Source: JBAXXL01 sp038206725 (GTDB lineage: Bacteria > Bacteroidota > Ignavibacteria > Kapaibacteriales > UBA2268). Taken from it: a stretch of DNA of 64,000 nucleotides. Numbering within the stretch: the stretch's first letter is position 1; each line of letters starts with the position of its first letter. Of the stretch, positions 28,772 through 37,967 are shown piece by piece. Below the pieces are notes generated by a model. The model was given only the letters and a program-made list of their open reading frames with translations. It was not told the origin of the DNA and ran no database searches. The position numbers and the translations under genes were made by a program. The DNA is taken from positions 1-64,000 of the forward strand of contig JBBRAO010000007.1 of NCBI GenBank assembly GCA_038206725.1, read 5' to 3'.

Positions 28772-28845
28772 GCCTCGGTAGCTCAGCTGGATAGAGCAAC
28801 AGCCTTCTAAGCTGTAGGCCACTGGTTCGAATCCAGTCCGGGGTA
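28772..28845 (+). tRNA. tRNA-Arg (anticodon TCT)
   Basis: 74 nt. The acceptor GCCTCGG pairs with CCGGGGT (two G-U pairs) and A is the discriminator. The D-arm is GCTCAGCTGGATAGAGC. The anticodon stem ACAGC/GCTGT closes loop CTTCTAA with anticodon TCT (reads AGA). The T-arm is ACTGG-TTCGAAT-CCAGT. CCA is not encoded (ACAAA follows), so it is added after transcription. It has its own promoter and terminator. Confidence 0.96.
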
Positions 28846-28853
28846 CAAAAATC

Positions 28854-28882
28854 AAGAACTCTTATTTAAAGAGTTCTTTTTT
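28854..28882. terminator. Bidirectional terminator after tRNA-Arg
   Basis: A perfect 10-bp stem AAGAACTCTT/AAGAGTTCTT with a 5-nt loop is followed by Ts on the plus strand. On the minus strand GATTTTTG follows, so it may also end the polysaccharide operon, whose last stop is at 28887. Confidence 0.85.
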
Positions 28883-28886
28883 CATT

Positions 28887-30302
28887 TTATGACTGACCGT
28901 GCCCTGTAATAACACACCAAACAGTTCTAATAATAATTTCAACATCCAACTTTAAAGACATATTTTCAATATAGAAAAAATCATCCTTTAAACGATTTTT
29001 TATTTCATCCATCGAAAGCTCATAAGTTGTATATTTCACTTGCCACCACCCCGTAATACCAGGGCGGACAATTAATCTGCGTCGGTAAGTCGGTTCTTCT
29101 TTTGAAAACTGTATAACGAATGCTTCCTGTTCCGGTCTTGGTCCAACGACGCTCATATCACCAATTAAGACATTTAAAAACTGTGGAATTTCATCAAGAT
29201 GTGTTTTTCTAATGAACTTTCCAAATCTTGTCACCCTCGGATCATTAACAACAGTCCAAGTCGAATTCTGTTTAGGAGCATCAACTTTCATTGAACGAAA
29301 TTTAAACATATTGAATATTCTTCCATTCTGTCCAACTCTCTGTTGCAGAAAAAAAGCTCCTCCTTTGCTATCAATAATTATCAACAATGCGATTAGTATC
29401 CAAACCGGCAAACCAATAAGTATAACCAGCGAACTAAAAATAATATCAAAGATTCTTTTTACTGTTGCGTGGATAGGTTTCATCAATTGTTCACTTATTT
29501 CAACAAGCGGTACCCCATAAAGAAACTGTGTTTTGACACTTCCTGTAAATATCTCATATAAATCAGGTTCGATTTTAACTTTGATATTAAATGAATCAGC
29601 TATTTCGGTTATGGAAAGAAGTGTTTTATGACTATGCTTATCCGTCGATATAATAAGTTCATTTGGTTTATATTCATTTAATATTTCTTTTAAATCTTCA
29701 GCAAAACCCAAAACTGTTTTTTGTTCAAGGAAATGGAGATTTGAATTCCGCGGTTCTGTTAGAACCACACCTAACGATTTATAACCCCAGTTTTTCGCGC
29801 TAATTGTTTTACTTTGAAAGTTTATAGCCTTATCATAATCACCGATTATAATAACCGGAATAGCTATAATGCCTTTATATCGAAGCTTTTTTTCAATTAA
29901 TCTAATTGTGTACCTGCCAAATATCATACACAAAGATAAAAGAATAAAATATACTACAAATAGCATTCTTAAGGATTCGCTCGAAGGATAAAATAAAATG
30001 AAAACTAAAATGAATGTACCTATGAATATTGTTCGTGTTAAAGCAAAAATCTCATCAAACGGACTTCGCTGGTACCAATCTTTGTACATTCCAAGAAAGA
30101 ATAGAATAATCAACCAGTATATAAGGAAAAATGCTAATCCTAATAAAAACTGACTAATGCTAGGTACAATAATTTGCGAAAATAAGCCTGTGGTGAACCT
30201 TAAAACATATTGAATTGTATAGCTTAAAATAACACAAATACTATCGGAGGCAATCTGAAGTATAGTTTTAAAACGATATATATTATTGATATTAGTCTTC
30301 AT
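28887..30302 (-). CDS. Undecaprenyl-phosphate sugar phosphotransferase (priming phosphoglycosyltransferase, WcaJ/WbaP type)
   Basis: 471 residues. Four or five N-terminal membrane helices (about 10-130) are followed by a Rossmann-like CoA-binding segment (VIIIGDYDKA, about 150-160). The C-terminal catalytic domain starts at about residue 285 with KRIFDIIFSSLVILIGLP (re-entrant helix). It contains RVGQNGRIFNMFKFRSM, THLDEIPQFLNVLIGDMSVV, VGPRPE and RPGITGWWQV, all signatures of polyprenol phosphate sugar-1-P transferases. It puts the first sugar phosphate onto undecaprenyl phosphate at the inner membrane, starting repeat-unit assembly. It is the last gene of the minus-strand operon. The sugar is not predictable; wecB in the operon suggests amino-sugar chemistry. 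Confidence 0.95.
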   Translation of the reverse strand: MKTNINNIYRFKTILQIASDSICVILSYTIQYVLRFTTGLFSQIIVPSISQFLLGLAFFLIYWLIILFFLGMYKDWYQRSPFDEIFALTRTIFIGTFILVFILFYPSSESLRMLFVVYFILLSLCMIFGRYTIRLIEKKLRYKGIIAIPVIIIGDYDKAINFQSKTISAKNWGYKSLGVVLTEPRNSNLHFLEQKTVLGFAEDLKEILNEYKPNELIISTDKHSHKTLLSITEIADSFNIKVKIEPDLYEIFTGSVKTQFLYGVPLVEISEQLMKPIHATVKRIFDIIFSSLVILIGLPVWILIALLIIIDSKGGAFFLQQRVGQNGRIFNMFKFRSMKVDAPKQNSTWTVVNDPRVTRFGKFIRKTHLDEIPQFLNVLIGDMSVVGPRPEQEAFVIQFSKEEPTYRRRLIVRPGITGWWQVKYTTYELSMDEIKNRLKDDFFYIENMSLKLDVEIIIRTVWCVITGHGQS

Positions 30303-30325
30303 TTAAGTGTTGTTTTAGTAGAATA

Positions 30326-31492
30326 TTAATGATTCCAAGTAGAAATATTTTTTTTAAAAAGGAACGAAATCAATCCTAAAAGCTGTGCGATAATCATAAA
30401 TGTATAATAAGAACATAATTTAGGGATAGTTGCTATTTTTTGGGAAGTCTTCACTAATCTTCCGATTAACGATAACAAAAGAAATATGCTAAACAATAAA
30501 ACAATAGGAACAAAATAGATAGTCCCAAATAAAAAACCTGATAGAGTAATTATTGCTAAATTAAATATTGGAATTAAATATCTTAAAGTACGATGCGACC
30601 ACAGAGCGAATGCTATCCAACCATACTTGGGATTCAATAATTTCTTGGATGCCCATATAGTCGCCATTCCACCGGCTGTGATTCTAATCCGACGCTTAAT
30701 TTCATCATTCAAGGATTTACCTCTTACCTCAAATACTTCAGTATCTTCTAGGAAAACCACCCTTTTTTTATTCATTAAAACATACAACAGTGGCATCCAA
30801 TCATCGCAAACGTTTCTGTTCGGTAATGGTTTATAATATACTTTTTTTATACCATAAAAAGCGCCTAAAGCTGATACAGTTGAATTGATTTTACTTTCAT
30901 TGATTCTTATAGTCTGTTCGTGTTGTTGATATTTACCTTCGCCTTGAGCTCCTAAATTAGGACTATGATCATCTTCTGTTATCGAATTCATCGAAGAAAT
31001 AACAGCACCTATACCCTCATTATGCAAAACCGAAACCAATCTATTAATAGTATCTTTTTGTAATCTACAATCGGCGTCCATATAAAATAGATATTCACCT
31101 TTTGCCTTTGGTGAGATTGTATTTAAAACGGCATTTTTTCCCATCCTCTCTAAAAGACAAACTTCCAAGTTGGGATACACTTTATCCAATTCCATTAAAA
31201 TTGAGTTTGTATTATCGTTAGAGCCATCGGACCCAACAATAAGATTAATCATATTTTCGGGATAATCGGATTGAAATACTGAGGTTATAGCGTCAGCTAT
31301 TAGTTCTTCCTCATTGTATGCTGAAATAATTATGGTGATTTCAGCGGGATAATTAAATTCGGGATTGCTGATAATGCTCGGTTTATTAGCCGCTAACAAT
31401 TTAACAATTCGGGGATAAATTATTAATGGATAAAATATTAAAATAATATTTAAAAATATAAGCGATAATATAATAATTGAATAAGTTATAAT
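30326..31492 (-). CDS. Membrane-anchored family 2 glycosyltransferase, start codon non-canonical
   Basis: GT-A core: ITIIISAYNEEE, GSDGSNDNT, the DxD-type MDADCR and the acceptor-side region. Three C-terminal membrane helices follow. It should extend a lipid-linked or growing polysaccharide at the inner membrane. The first in-frame ATG/GTG/TTG is TTG 31399, but the frame is open about 40 codons further upstream and encodes a hydrophobic helix (SIIILSLIFLNIILIFYPLI), which GT2 enzymes of this type usually have. A Shine-Dalgarno-like AGGGA (31500-31496) precedes ATC/ATT/ATA codons at 31495, 31492 and 31489. I therefore place the start at ATT 31492 (ATA 31489 is equally possible). A sequencing error or true TTG start remain alternatives. 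It lies between the Wzi-like and priming-transferase genes. Confidence 0.8.
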   Translation of the reverse strand: MITYSIIILSLIFLNIILIFYPLIIYPRIVKLLAANKPSIISNPEFNYPAEITIIISAYNEEELIADAITSVFQSDYPENMINLIVGSDGSNDNTNSILMELDKVYPNLEVCLLERMGKNAVLNTISPKAKGEYLFYMDADCRLQKDTINRLVSVLHNEGIGAVISSMNSITEDDHSPNLGAQGEGKYQQHEQTIRINESKINSTVSALGAFYGIKKVYYKPLPNRNVCDDWMPLLYVLMNKKRVVFLEDTEVFEVRGKSLNDEIKRRIRITAGGMATIWASKKLLNPKYGWIAFALWSHRTLRYLIPIFNLAIITLSGFLFGTIYFVPIVLLFSIFLLLSLIGRLVKTSQKIATIPKLCSYYTFMIIAQLLGLISFLFKKNISTWNH

Positions 31493-31506
31493 GATTCCCT
31501 GATAAA

Positions 31507-33147
31507 TTAAAAATCGCCTAAATTAAAATTAATTCTGAACCTATGTTCAGCAGTTTCGTTATTAAAAAGATATTGATAATAACAACCAATATTAAAACCT
31601 CTTACTACCTCGAAATTAGTTGATATTTCGGTAGATAAATACTCTTTTCTATTTCCGTCTAAAAATGTTACTTCTTCTGGATCACCATATATAAAACCAT
31701 AATTGGGGTCGCCGCCTACATTTTTAATTACCTTTCCTGTAACTTTATCAACGATGTTGTCGCCGTGTCTAATGTATCCTAGAATCAATTTTAAAGGATA
31801 ACGCCCACCAAACCACCAATTGCAAACTAAAGAAGATTTATCCGAATTAGGCAGTAAAATTGAGCCAATCATTGAGCTATCGGATGTATAAGAATTTTGG
31901 TTATTAAAATGGGAATAAGTGTAAGGTTCTACCCTAGCGTACTCGACTCCCAAATCAATGCCCCCGGGCAATGCAGCTAACACAGCAAAATTAAATGCAG
32001 TCTTATTGCTCCAATAACCGGTTCCTATCCTAGAAATGACCATATCATCTAATAAAAACGATGACTTTAATTGCAAATTATTAACCGGTCTAATTGTGAA
32101 ATCTAATCCCATCAATGAATTATCGCGGTCGTGAAGTGAATGTTCAACCGATTTCAGAAAACTAAGCGGGTTAATATAAGCAAAGTCAAGTTGGCGATTA
32201 GAATAAACAGACGATTCCCAAACAGCAATTTCACCCCAGGATGGAGTTATTGAAAAGCGATGCATAACAATATACTTTTGTGGTATGTGCACCATAAATC
32301 CAGTTTGCCAACGACTGGTTGTATCAACATAACCTAGTAAACCGCCGTGAGTAAATTTATATTTGAAATGTTTAAACTTAACCCCGACTGTAATGGCATC
32401 CATAGGAGGTGCACCTCTTTCTAAAAATGGGTGTTGTAGCAAACCGGCTCCCAAAATCCTGTCTTCCCTTTCAAAACTCGCAAAGAACCAATCTTTCCGG
32501 TAAATCACGTGAGAGTTAGTAAAGTCTATATCACTATTCAAGATAGCAAATTTTATATTTTGTGCAAATTTTAGGTCTTCCAATGCTAATGACCTATTAC
32601 CGGAGAGTATTGATCCATTTGTCGCTTGGAGGCTGTATCCTAAAACTTTTCCGAGGGTTCCAAATAGTCTTCCACCAGCTTGGATAATATTATATGACCT
32701 CTTTCTATTAGGTGCTTTAGCATACATTGATTCAAAGCTTGCCAAAGGTTCTATCGTTACATTATGTAGTGAATCTTTATAATGATATAAAAGTTTTTCG
32801 TAATTCGAAAATATTTTCGATGAAAGTAATAGAACTTTGTCCGATTCGCTTGGAATTAAAACTGCATTATATCTTTCATTGATTTCAAATTCGTTTAAGT
32901 ATTTGTCTAAGGTTTTTTGTTCAAAACTATTAAGATTCGCTTTGGCGTTATTGATTAGTTTCAAAGCATCTACAATTTCATATCGCTGTAAAGGTAAATC
33001 CGATAAAGAATAATTAGGTAATAATCCTTTGGTTTCAGCTCTAAGCAAAAAATCATAAACAGGATTTGTCAGATGGACATATTCAACCTGAGCAAACATC
33101 GTTACTTTGCAAAATAATAATATTATAATAAAAGATAGTTTTTTCAT
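31507..33147 (-). CDS. Wzi-like capsule-assembly outer-membrane protein
   Basis: 546 residues. Signal peptide about 1-19 (ending MFAQ). Residues about 25-110 are helical; the remainder is a beta-barrel pattern ending in Phe (FNLGDF). Conserved family wording includes ERxDRxLGxGLLQHPFLERGAPPMDAI-like text (EDRILGAG, LLQHPFLERGAPP) and YINPLSFL, seen in the Wzi-type capsule assembly family. Wzi proteins bind polysaccharide at the outer surface and help anchor it. The gene sits directly after the SLBB exporter gene (6-nt gap), which supports the assignment. Sequence divergence from enterobacterial Wzi is large, so the exact polymer is unknown. Confidence 0.85.
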   Translation of the reverse strand: MKKLSFIIILLFCKVTMFAQVEYVHLTNPVYDFLLRAETKGLLPNYSLSDLPLQRYEIVDALKLINNAKANLNSFEQKTLDKYLNEFEINERYNAVLIPSESDKVLLLSSKIFSNYEKLLYHYKDSLHNVTIEPLASFESMYAKAPNRKRSYNIIQAGGRLFGTLGKVLGYSLQATNGSILSGNRSLALEDLKFAQNIKFAILNSDIDFTNSHVIYRKDWFFASFEREDRILGAGLLQHPFLERGAPPMDAITVGVKFKHFKYKFTHGGLLGYVDTTSRWQTGFMVHIPQKYIVMHRFSITPSWGEIAVWESSVYSNRQLDFAYINPLSFLKSVEHSLHDRDNSLMGLDFTIRPVNNLQLKSSFLLDDMVISRIGTGYWSNKTAFNFAVLAALPGGIDLGVEYARVEPYTYSHFNNQNSYTSDSSMIGSILLPNSDKSSLVCNWWFGGRYPLKLILGYIRHGDNIVDKVTGKVIKNVGGDPNYGFIYGDPEEVTFLDGNRKEYLSTEISTNFEVVRGFNIGCYYQYLFNNETAEHRFRINFNLGDF

Positions 33148-33153
33148 TATTTT

Positions 33154-34869
33154 TTATCGTAATAAAGAAATGGTAATTGATAAAAGAGTTATAACAGTAT
33201 TTAAAATTGAAACATAGAGACTGTAACGAGCTTGTTCAACACTTGGCGGATATGAAGGTGGACTTGGCACATAAACCTCGTCACCGGCATATACGATGGT
33301 TGTTTCGTCACCGGTAATCCACGATTTCGTATTAGCTCTTATTATACTCGCTCGTTTTTTATCTGCACCTATACCGTAACCACCGGCTTGTTCAATATAC
33401 CAAGCTAAGCTTTTGCCTTCAACAAAATCAATAAATCCAGGTCTGTTAACTTTTCCAAAAACATAGACTTTACCGGGGTTAGAGGAAATAACGATTAAAT
33501 CGCCATCTTCTAAGAAAACATTATCTTGGTTGGAACCTTTATTAAAACAGGCATCTAAATCAACGGAAACAAAAGGCATTTTCTCATTTACATCGGCATA
33601 GAATCTTGTTGTATCTTCAAGAACTAAAGGGCTGTTTCTAAAATATTCATTTATGGTTTTTCGAGGATTTGTTGGAGTAATACTTTGTTCATCGCTTCGA
33701 ACTATATAAGAAATTGGCAGATATGCTTTTTCAGTTAAACCACCCGCCATTTGAATAACATCCTTTAGTTTTGTTTGCTTCTCTTTGATTAAAAAAGTTC
33801 CTGGATTTTGGACTTCACCACGTACAGCCACAACGCCAAATCCTTTATTTACATCTTTATCCTTATAACCAACTATAATATTGGAACCGGATTCTAAAAT
33901 AAGATCGCCGCTCAATAAAGTAAGGGTTGAATCAATCGTTAGTCGTTGTTTTGTCCCGTCGGGCAGATATATATAAACATTGTTTAAATCGGCGTTATCT
34001 AATATTCCATACCCGAACTTAAGCAATATTGACGCCTTATCCCCTTTTTTAAACGGTACCACTATAGGTCTTATTACAGCACCCGATATAGAAACCTGCG
34101 GATATGATTCCATTGAATAAGGAACCATAATAATATCACCTTCGCGAATGTAAGGATCAAACTGCTGATCATTAAGTGCAGTTGCTTTTTCTAAATCAGC
34201 TAAACTTGATGAGCCATCCTTATGTAATATCTTAACATTTCTTGAAGCAAAGGATGAAATTCCTGCAACACCGCTACCTGAATACATTTTTGTCCGCTCG
34301 CGCTTGTTTTCATTATACCGAATATAAGTACCGGATGCAGTAGCCGGCATTTGTTCGAGCGATTGATTGTTTGCATAACTTATCGCTGTTGAAACCTGGT
34401 AAGAAGCAGGAATAGTATAAGTGGATGGATAAGTAACATTCCCGCTTAAAGTAACTAAACAAACGCGCGGTCTTTTTAAAGTAATTGAAACGTCAACATT
34501 TGGGTTTCGAGACGCTATTAATTCTTTTACTTCCTTTGTAAATTCAGCCAATGTCTTATTTTCGACTGAATGACTACCGTAACGGGGAATTAAAACACTA
34601 TTATCACTGCTGACTTCAATCATTATATCAGTTTTAAAAGTAGGAGCCGCTTGAATTGATAAAATATCGCCCGGTCCTAAAATATAACTGCTTGGATTGA
34701 CGATATTACCGGTAGGCATTTGCTTCGATTGCAATAATTCTTGCCCACTTTGTCTATTTTCCATAGACGATTGCAATAATTCTTCTTGATTATTACTAAA
34801 TCCTGATTGTGCTAACATCGTCGCAAACGAAGCAAGCAGAAATATCAATGTAAATACTATTTTTTTCAT
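33154..34869 (-). CDS. SLBB-domain polysaccharide export protein (Wza-like)
   Basis: 571 residues. Signal peptide about 1-20 (ending MLAQ). A polysaccharide export (poly-export) domain at about 62-160 carries YILGPGDILSIQ and IPRYG. At least three SLBB segments follow (for example ISGAVIRPIVVPFKKGD, VRGEVQNPGTFLIKE, VFGKVNRPGFIDFVEG). A C-terminal membrane segment (YSLYVSILNTVITLLSITISLL) may cross the outer or inner membrane. There is no lipobox, unlike E. coli Wza. It should form the periplasmic/outer-membrane conduit for the exported polysaccharide. It lies 4 nt after wecB and 6 nt before the Wzi-like gene. Confidence 0.93.
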   Translation of the reverse strand: MKKIVFTLIFLLASFATMLAQSGFSNNQEELLQSSMENRQSGQELLQSKQMPTGNIVNPSSYILGPGDILSIQAAPTFKTDIMIEVSSDNSVLIPRYGSHSVENKTLAEFTKEVKELIASRNPNVDVSITLKRPRVCLVTLSGNVTYPSTYTIPASYQVSTAISYANNQSLEQMPATASGTYIRYNENKRERTKMYSGSGVAGISSFASRNVKILHKDGSSSLADLEKATALNDQQFDPYIREGDIIMVPYSMESYPQVSISGAVIRPIVVPFKKGDKASILLKFGYGILDNADLNNVYIYLPDGTKQRLTIDSTLTLLSGDLILESGSNIIVGYKDKDVNKGFGVVAVRGEVQNPGTFLIKEKQTKLKDVIQMAGGLTEKAYLPISYIVRSDEQSITPTNPRKTINEYFRNSPLVLEDTTRFYADVNEKMPFVSVDLDACFNKGSNQDNVFLEDGDLIVISSNPGKVYVFGKVNRPGFIDFVEGKSLAWYIEQAGGYGIGADKKRASIIRANTKSWITGDETTIVYAGDEVYVPSPPSYPPSVEQARYSLYVSILNTVITLLSITISLLR

Positions 34870-34873
34870 TATT

Positions 34874-35995
34874 CTATTTGTGATAATTAAAATTCAAATT
34901 TAAAATATTTTTGCAAATAACATCAACTATACGTTCGGCGGCATTGCCATCCCAGAACTGAGGTATTTTACCATCACGATAATTACCGCTCATTATTTTA
35001 TTGAAAGTTCTGATAATTGAATCATAATCAGGTTGTATCAATGTATTTGTCCCGATTTCAATTGTAACAGGACGTTCAGTTGATGTCCGCATTGTTATAC
35101 AAGGGACATTTAATACAGTTGTTTCTTCCTGAATTCCGCCTGAATCCGTTAAAACAAATAACGCACTACGCATCAACGCCAGAAAATCAATATATCCAAG
35201 AGGTTCAATAATTTTTATTCCGGGGATATCCATTATGTCTTCCAAACCAAAGAGCTCAAGTTTTTTTTTCGTTCGAGGGTGCATAGGGAAAACAACGTTG
35301 ATTTTCTTGGACATTTCTTTCATAGCATCAAGTAAACTTGCTAATTGTTCTTTTTCATCCACATTGCTTGGGCGATGCATAGTTATCAGCGCATACTTTT
35401 TGTCTTCAACACCAAGTGTAGATTTAATAACAGATTCTTTAGCCTTTGGCAGTGCAAAATACAATGAATCAATCATCGTATTCCCTGTGAAAAATATATG
35501 GTTCGGATTGAAATTTTCTTTCAAAAGGTTAATCTTAGCACTAATCTCAGTAATAAAACAATATGTCGATATCGAATCGGTTACAAGCCTGTTTATTTCT
35601 TCAGGCATAGAACGGTCCAAACTCCGCAAACCACCTTCAATATGTGCTGTTGGAATTCCTAATTTCACGGCTGTAATTGAACAAGCCAAAGTGGAATTCA
35701 CATCTCCCACTACTATCATTAAATCAGGTTTTTCTATTTCCAAGACTTTTTCGAATTCTAAAATTATTCTCGCTGTCTGTTCGGCGTGAGTTCCGGAACC
35801 AACTCCAAGAAAATACTTTGGATCGGGAATTTCTAAATCCTCGAAAAAAGTATCCGACATTTTCCTGTCATAATGCTGACCAGTATGAACAACGATATGC
35901 TCAACCAGATTGGAATATTTCTTAAATGCCCTGTCTATGGGTGCAATTTTCATAAAATTAGGTCTAGCCCCAACTACCGATATAACTTTCTTCAT
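34874..35995 (-). CDS. wecB: UDP-N-acetylglucosamine 2-epimerase (non-hydrolysing)
   Basis: 373 residues; interconverts UDP-GlcNAc and UDP-ManNAc in the cytosol, providing a precursor for surface polysaccharide. The N-terminus VVGARPNFMKIAPI and the following VVHTGQHYD are family signatures. VVGDVNSTLA, HIEGGLRS, PEEINR, MHRPSNVD and LTDSGGIQEE are also present. Length matches (about 370-380). Its placement 4 nt before the SLBB exporter gene ties it to the polysaccharide locus. No wecC (UDP-ManNAc dehydrogenase) is adjacent, so the polymer may contain ManNAc itself or the dehydrogenase is elsewhere. Confidence 0.96.
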   Translation of the reverse strand: MKKVISVVGARPNFMKIAPIDRAFKKYSNLVEHIVVHTGQHYDRKMSDTFFEDLEIPDPKYFLGVGSGTHAEQTARIILEFEKVLEIEKPDLMIVVGDVNSTLACSITAVKLGIPTAHIEGGLRSLDRSMPEEINRLVTDSISTYCFITEISAKINLLKENFNPNHIFFTGNTMIDSLYFALPKAKESVIKSTLGVEDKKYALITMHRPSNVDEKEQLASLLDAMKEMSKKINVVFPMHPRTKKKLELFGLEDIMDIPGIKIIEPLGYIDFLALMRSALFVLTDSGGIQEETTVLNVPCITMRTSTERPVTIEIGTNTLIQPDYDSIIRTFNKIMSGNYRDGKIPQFWDGNAAERIVDVICKNILNLNFNYHK

Positions 35996-36004
35996 ATATT
36001 TTTC

Positions 36005-37522
36005 TTAATAAAAGTTTTTGAAATTTTCTTCTCTACCGCTTAGAATCAAAATAGACGCGGCTAATGAAGGAAAAGTATCTGAGAATGTAGCAATTTTAAA
36101 ATCCGAATTTAAAGTGTGCATATAATTCGGATTACCAAATATTATTGCTATCGTTTTTTTACCCCGAGCAAGCTTGCTTATAATACTATTAATTTGATTT
36201 ACTTTAGTTGTATTATATATTTTATTGAAAATACTAAATATTACAAGTTCAGCATCGTTGATATTTGTTCTTAATTCGTTAATTTCTTCATCAGTGATAT
36301 CAGTATTTATATAGCCAAAGTCGCAGTCATTTTCTGCGGCTTGAGCTAACATAGTATAAAATCGTGATGCGGCTCGAATATCCCGATCCTTTTCTATAAT
36401 TGCGAAACCGGCAAAAATGATATTCTCGTCCAGTGGGACTAATTCTTTTAAACCGGAAGTTTTTACTGCTTGATATGCTATTTTCAAAGCGGTCTTCTGA
36501 TTCGATAAAAATGTCCTTTCCGATTGCTTTTCTTTTGCAAAGTGCGGTATCAATCCAACCCAACGTTTTACTTTGATGATTTTTTGATAATGGCTATTTA
36601 TCAGATCATTAAAATCTTGATCGTTTTCAGCGGCTTTAGCTATCCTTTCGATTTGCTCAATCGGATCTTTAGGCATCAAAGCAATTGTGCATCCGGCTGA
36701 AATTGCTCTAAAAGCAGAATCGGCAACATCTGAAACAGCACCCATATCTAAGGCGTCGGTAATTATAATACCTTTATAATTCAAGGTATTGATAAGATAA
36801 TCAATAATTGGTTTCGATAAGCTCGCTGGTGTATTTGTTTCATCGAGCGATGCGACTGCCAAATGAGCGACCATCATGGATTTGACATCTTCATTTATAG
36901 CGGATTGGAAAGGAATAAGCTCGAAATTTTCAATATCTTCAACTGATTTTTCCAAATAAGGGAGCTGAATATGCGAATCAAAGGTAGTCGAACCGTGCCC
37001 CGGAAAGTGTTTTGCCGTTGCCATCACTTTTTCGGATTGCATCCCTTTGATAAATTCAACACTAAATTCAGATACTTTGTCCGGATTATCACCGAAAGCG
37101 CGAATGTTAATAATTGGATTCTCGGGATTATCGTTTACATCAACAACGGGAGCAAAAACCCAATCTACACCTAAATCTTTTGACTCAATAGCTATAGCCT
37201 GACCAATTGCAAAAGCGTTTGCTTTATCGTTTGTTTCACCTATAGCCCAAAAATGAGGAAACTCATTCCCTTCGGAAAGCCTCATTGGGAGTCCGTATTC
37301 GAAATCGGCTGTGAATATTAATGGAATTTCCGCTTTGGCTTGCAACTCCGACATCAAACGTCGAGCATTTTCTGTTATTCCGTTGAAAATGCAGAAGCCA
37401 CAAACTCCAAGAGCAATTAATCTATCAATCTGGTTTTTATACTCAAAACTATCATAATAGTTATCTATATCGAGACGCGGCATTATTAATTGAGCCGCAA
37501 TACTTTCAATTTTTTTTGTCAT
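36005..37522 (-). CDS. nagZ: Beta-N-acetylhexosaminidase, glycoside hydrolase family 3
   Basis: 505 residues. The GH3 NagZ signature KHFPGHGST...DSH (171-184) carries the catalytic His, and the probable nucleophile is Asp256 in TDALDMGA. There is no signal peptide, so it is cytosolic and probably removes GlcNAc from anhydro-muropeptides in peptidoglycan recycling. It is longer than E. coli NagZ (341) and carries an extra C-terminal alpha/beta domain (from about 350), like many Bacteroidota and Gram-positive GH3 enzymes. Start ATG 37522 directly abuts the previous stop (0 nt). Its location in a polysaccharide operon also allows a role in processing GlcNAc-containing glycan (inference). Confidence 0.9.
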   Translation of the reverse strand: MTKKIESIAAQLIMPRLDIDNYYDSFEYKNQIDRLIALGVCGFCIFNGITENARRLMSELQAKAEIPLIFTADFEYGLPMRLSEGNEFPHFWAIGETNDKANAFAIGQAIAIESKDLGVDWVFAPVVDVNDNPENPIINIRAFGDNPDKVSEFSVEFIKGMQSEKVMATAKHFPGHGSTTFDSHIQLPYLEKSVEDIENFELIPFQSAINEDVKSMMVAHLAVASLDETNTPASLSKPIIDYLINTLNYKGIIITDALDMGAVSDVADSAFRAISAGCTIALMPKDPIEQIERIAKAAENDQDFNDLINSHYQKIIKVKRWVGLIPHFAKEKQSERTFLSNQKTALKIAYQAVKTSGLKELVPLDENIIFAGFAIIEKDRDIRAASRFYTMLAQAAENDCDFGYINTDITDEEINELRTNINDAELVIFSIFNKIYNTTKVNQINSIISKLARGKKTIAIIFGNPNYMHTLNSDFKIATFSDTFPSLAASILILSGREENFKNFY

Positions 37523-37960
37523 TTAAAGTTCTTTTCCTTCAAATTTGATGATTTTGTCTCTTAATTCCTTTGATAAGGTTTCGGGTAAGCGGGTTTTAGA
37601 ATTCAGATTAACGAAAACCGTATTACCCCGAACAATAACTTTCCCATTTGTTAATTTCAACAAGTTCTCAACGGTTATAGAAGTATCACCAATTTTAGAA
37701 GTTCGAGTATATACTTCATAATTATCAAAAAAATTTGCCGACCCCATATAATCGGCTTCTTGATGTACAACCATCAAAAAATCATCTGTCGTGAAAGTTA
37801 GGGCATCTATAGGATAACCTATTGCTTCCAAATATTTTACACGAGCCCACTCGAATATATATATATATTGGACATTGTGAACAACTCCCAACGAATCAAC
37901 TTCGTGAAATTTCACCTGCCCATCAATTTTATGTTTATACTTTTTTAATTCTTCTGTCAT
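37523..37960 (-). CDS. Acyl-CoA thioesterase, 4HBT hotdog family (YbgC/FadM-like)
   Basis: 145 residues. A single hotdog fold with the family motif HEVDSLGVVHNVQYIYIFEWAR; Asp22 is the likely catalytic residue and His28 the conserved histidine. It hydrolyses acyl-CoA or acyl-ACP thioesters in the cytosol; the actual acyl substrate cannot be predicted. It sits between ltaE (7-nt gap) and nagZ (0-nt gap), so it is co-transcribed. A link to envelope lipid precursors is possible but unproven. Confidence 0.9.
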   Translation of the reverse strand: MTEELKKYKHKIDGQVKFHEVDSLGVVHNVQYIYIFEWARVKYLEAIGYPIDALTFTTDDFLMVVHQEADYMGSANFFDNYEVYTRTSKIGDTSITVENLLKLTNGKVIVRGNTVFVNLNSKTRLPETLSKELRDKIIKFEGKEL

Positions 37961-37967
37961 TTTTCGT

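Noticed and set aside
30326..31399. Taking TTG 31399 as the full start of the GT2
   Set aside because: It would remove a well-formed membrane helix in the same frame; kept as an alternative in the feature entry.
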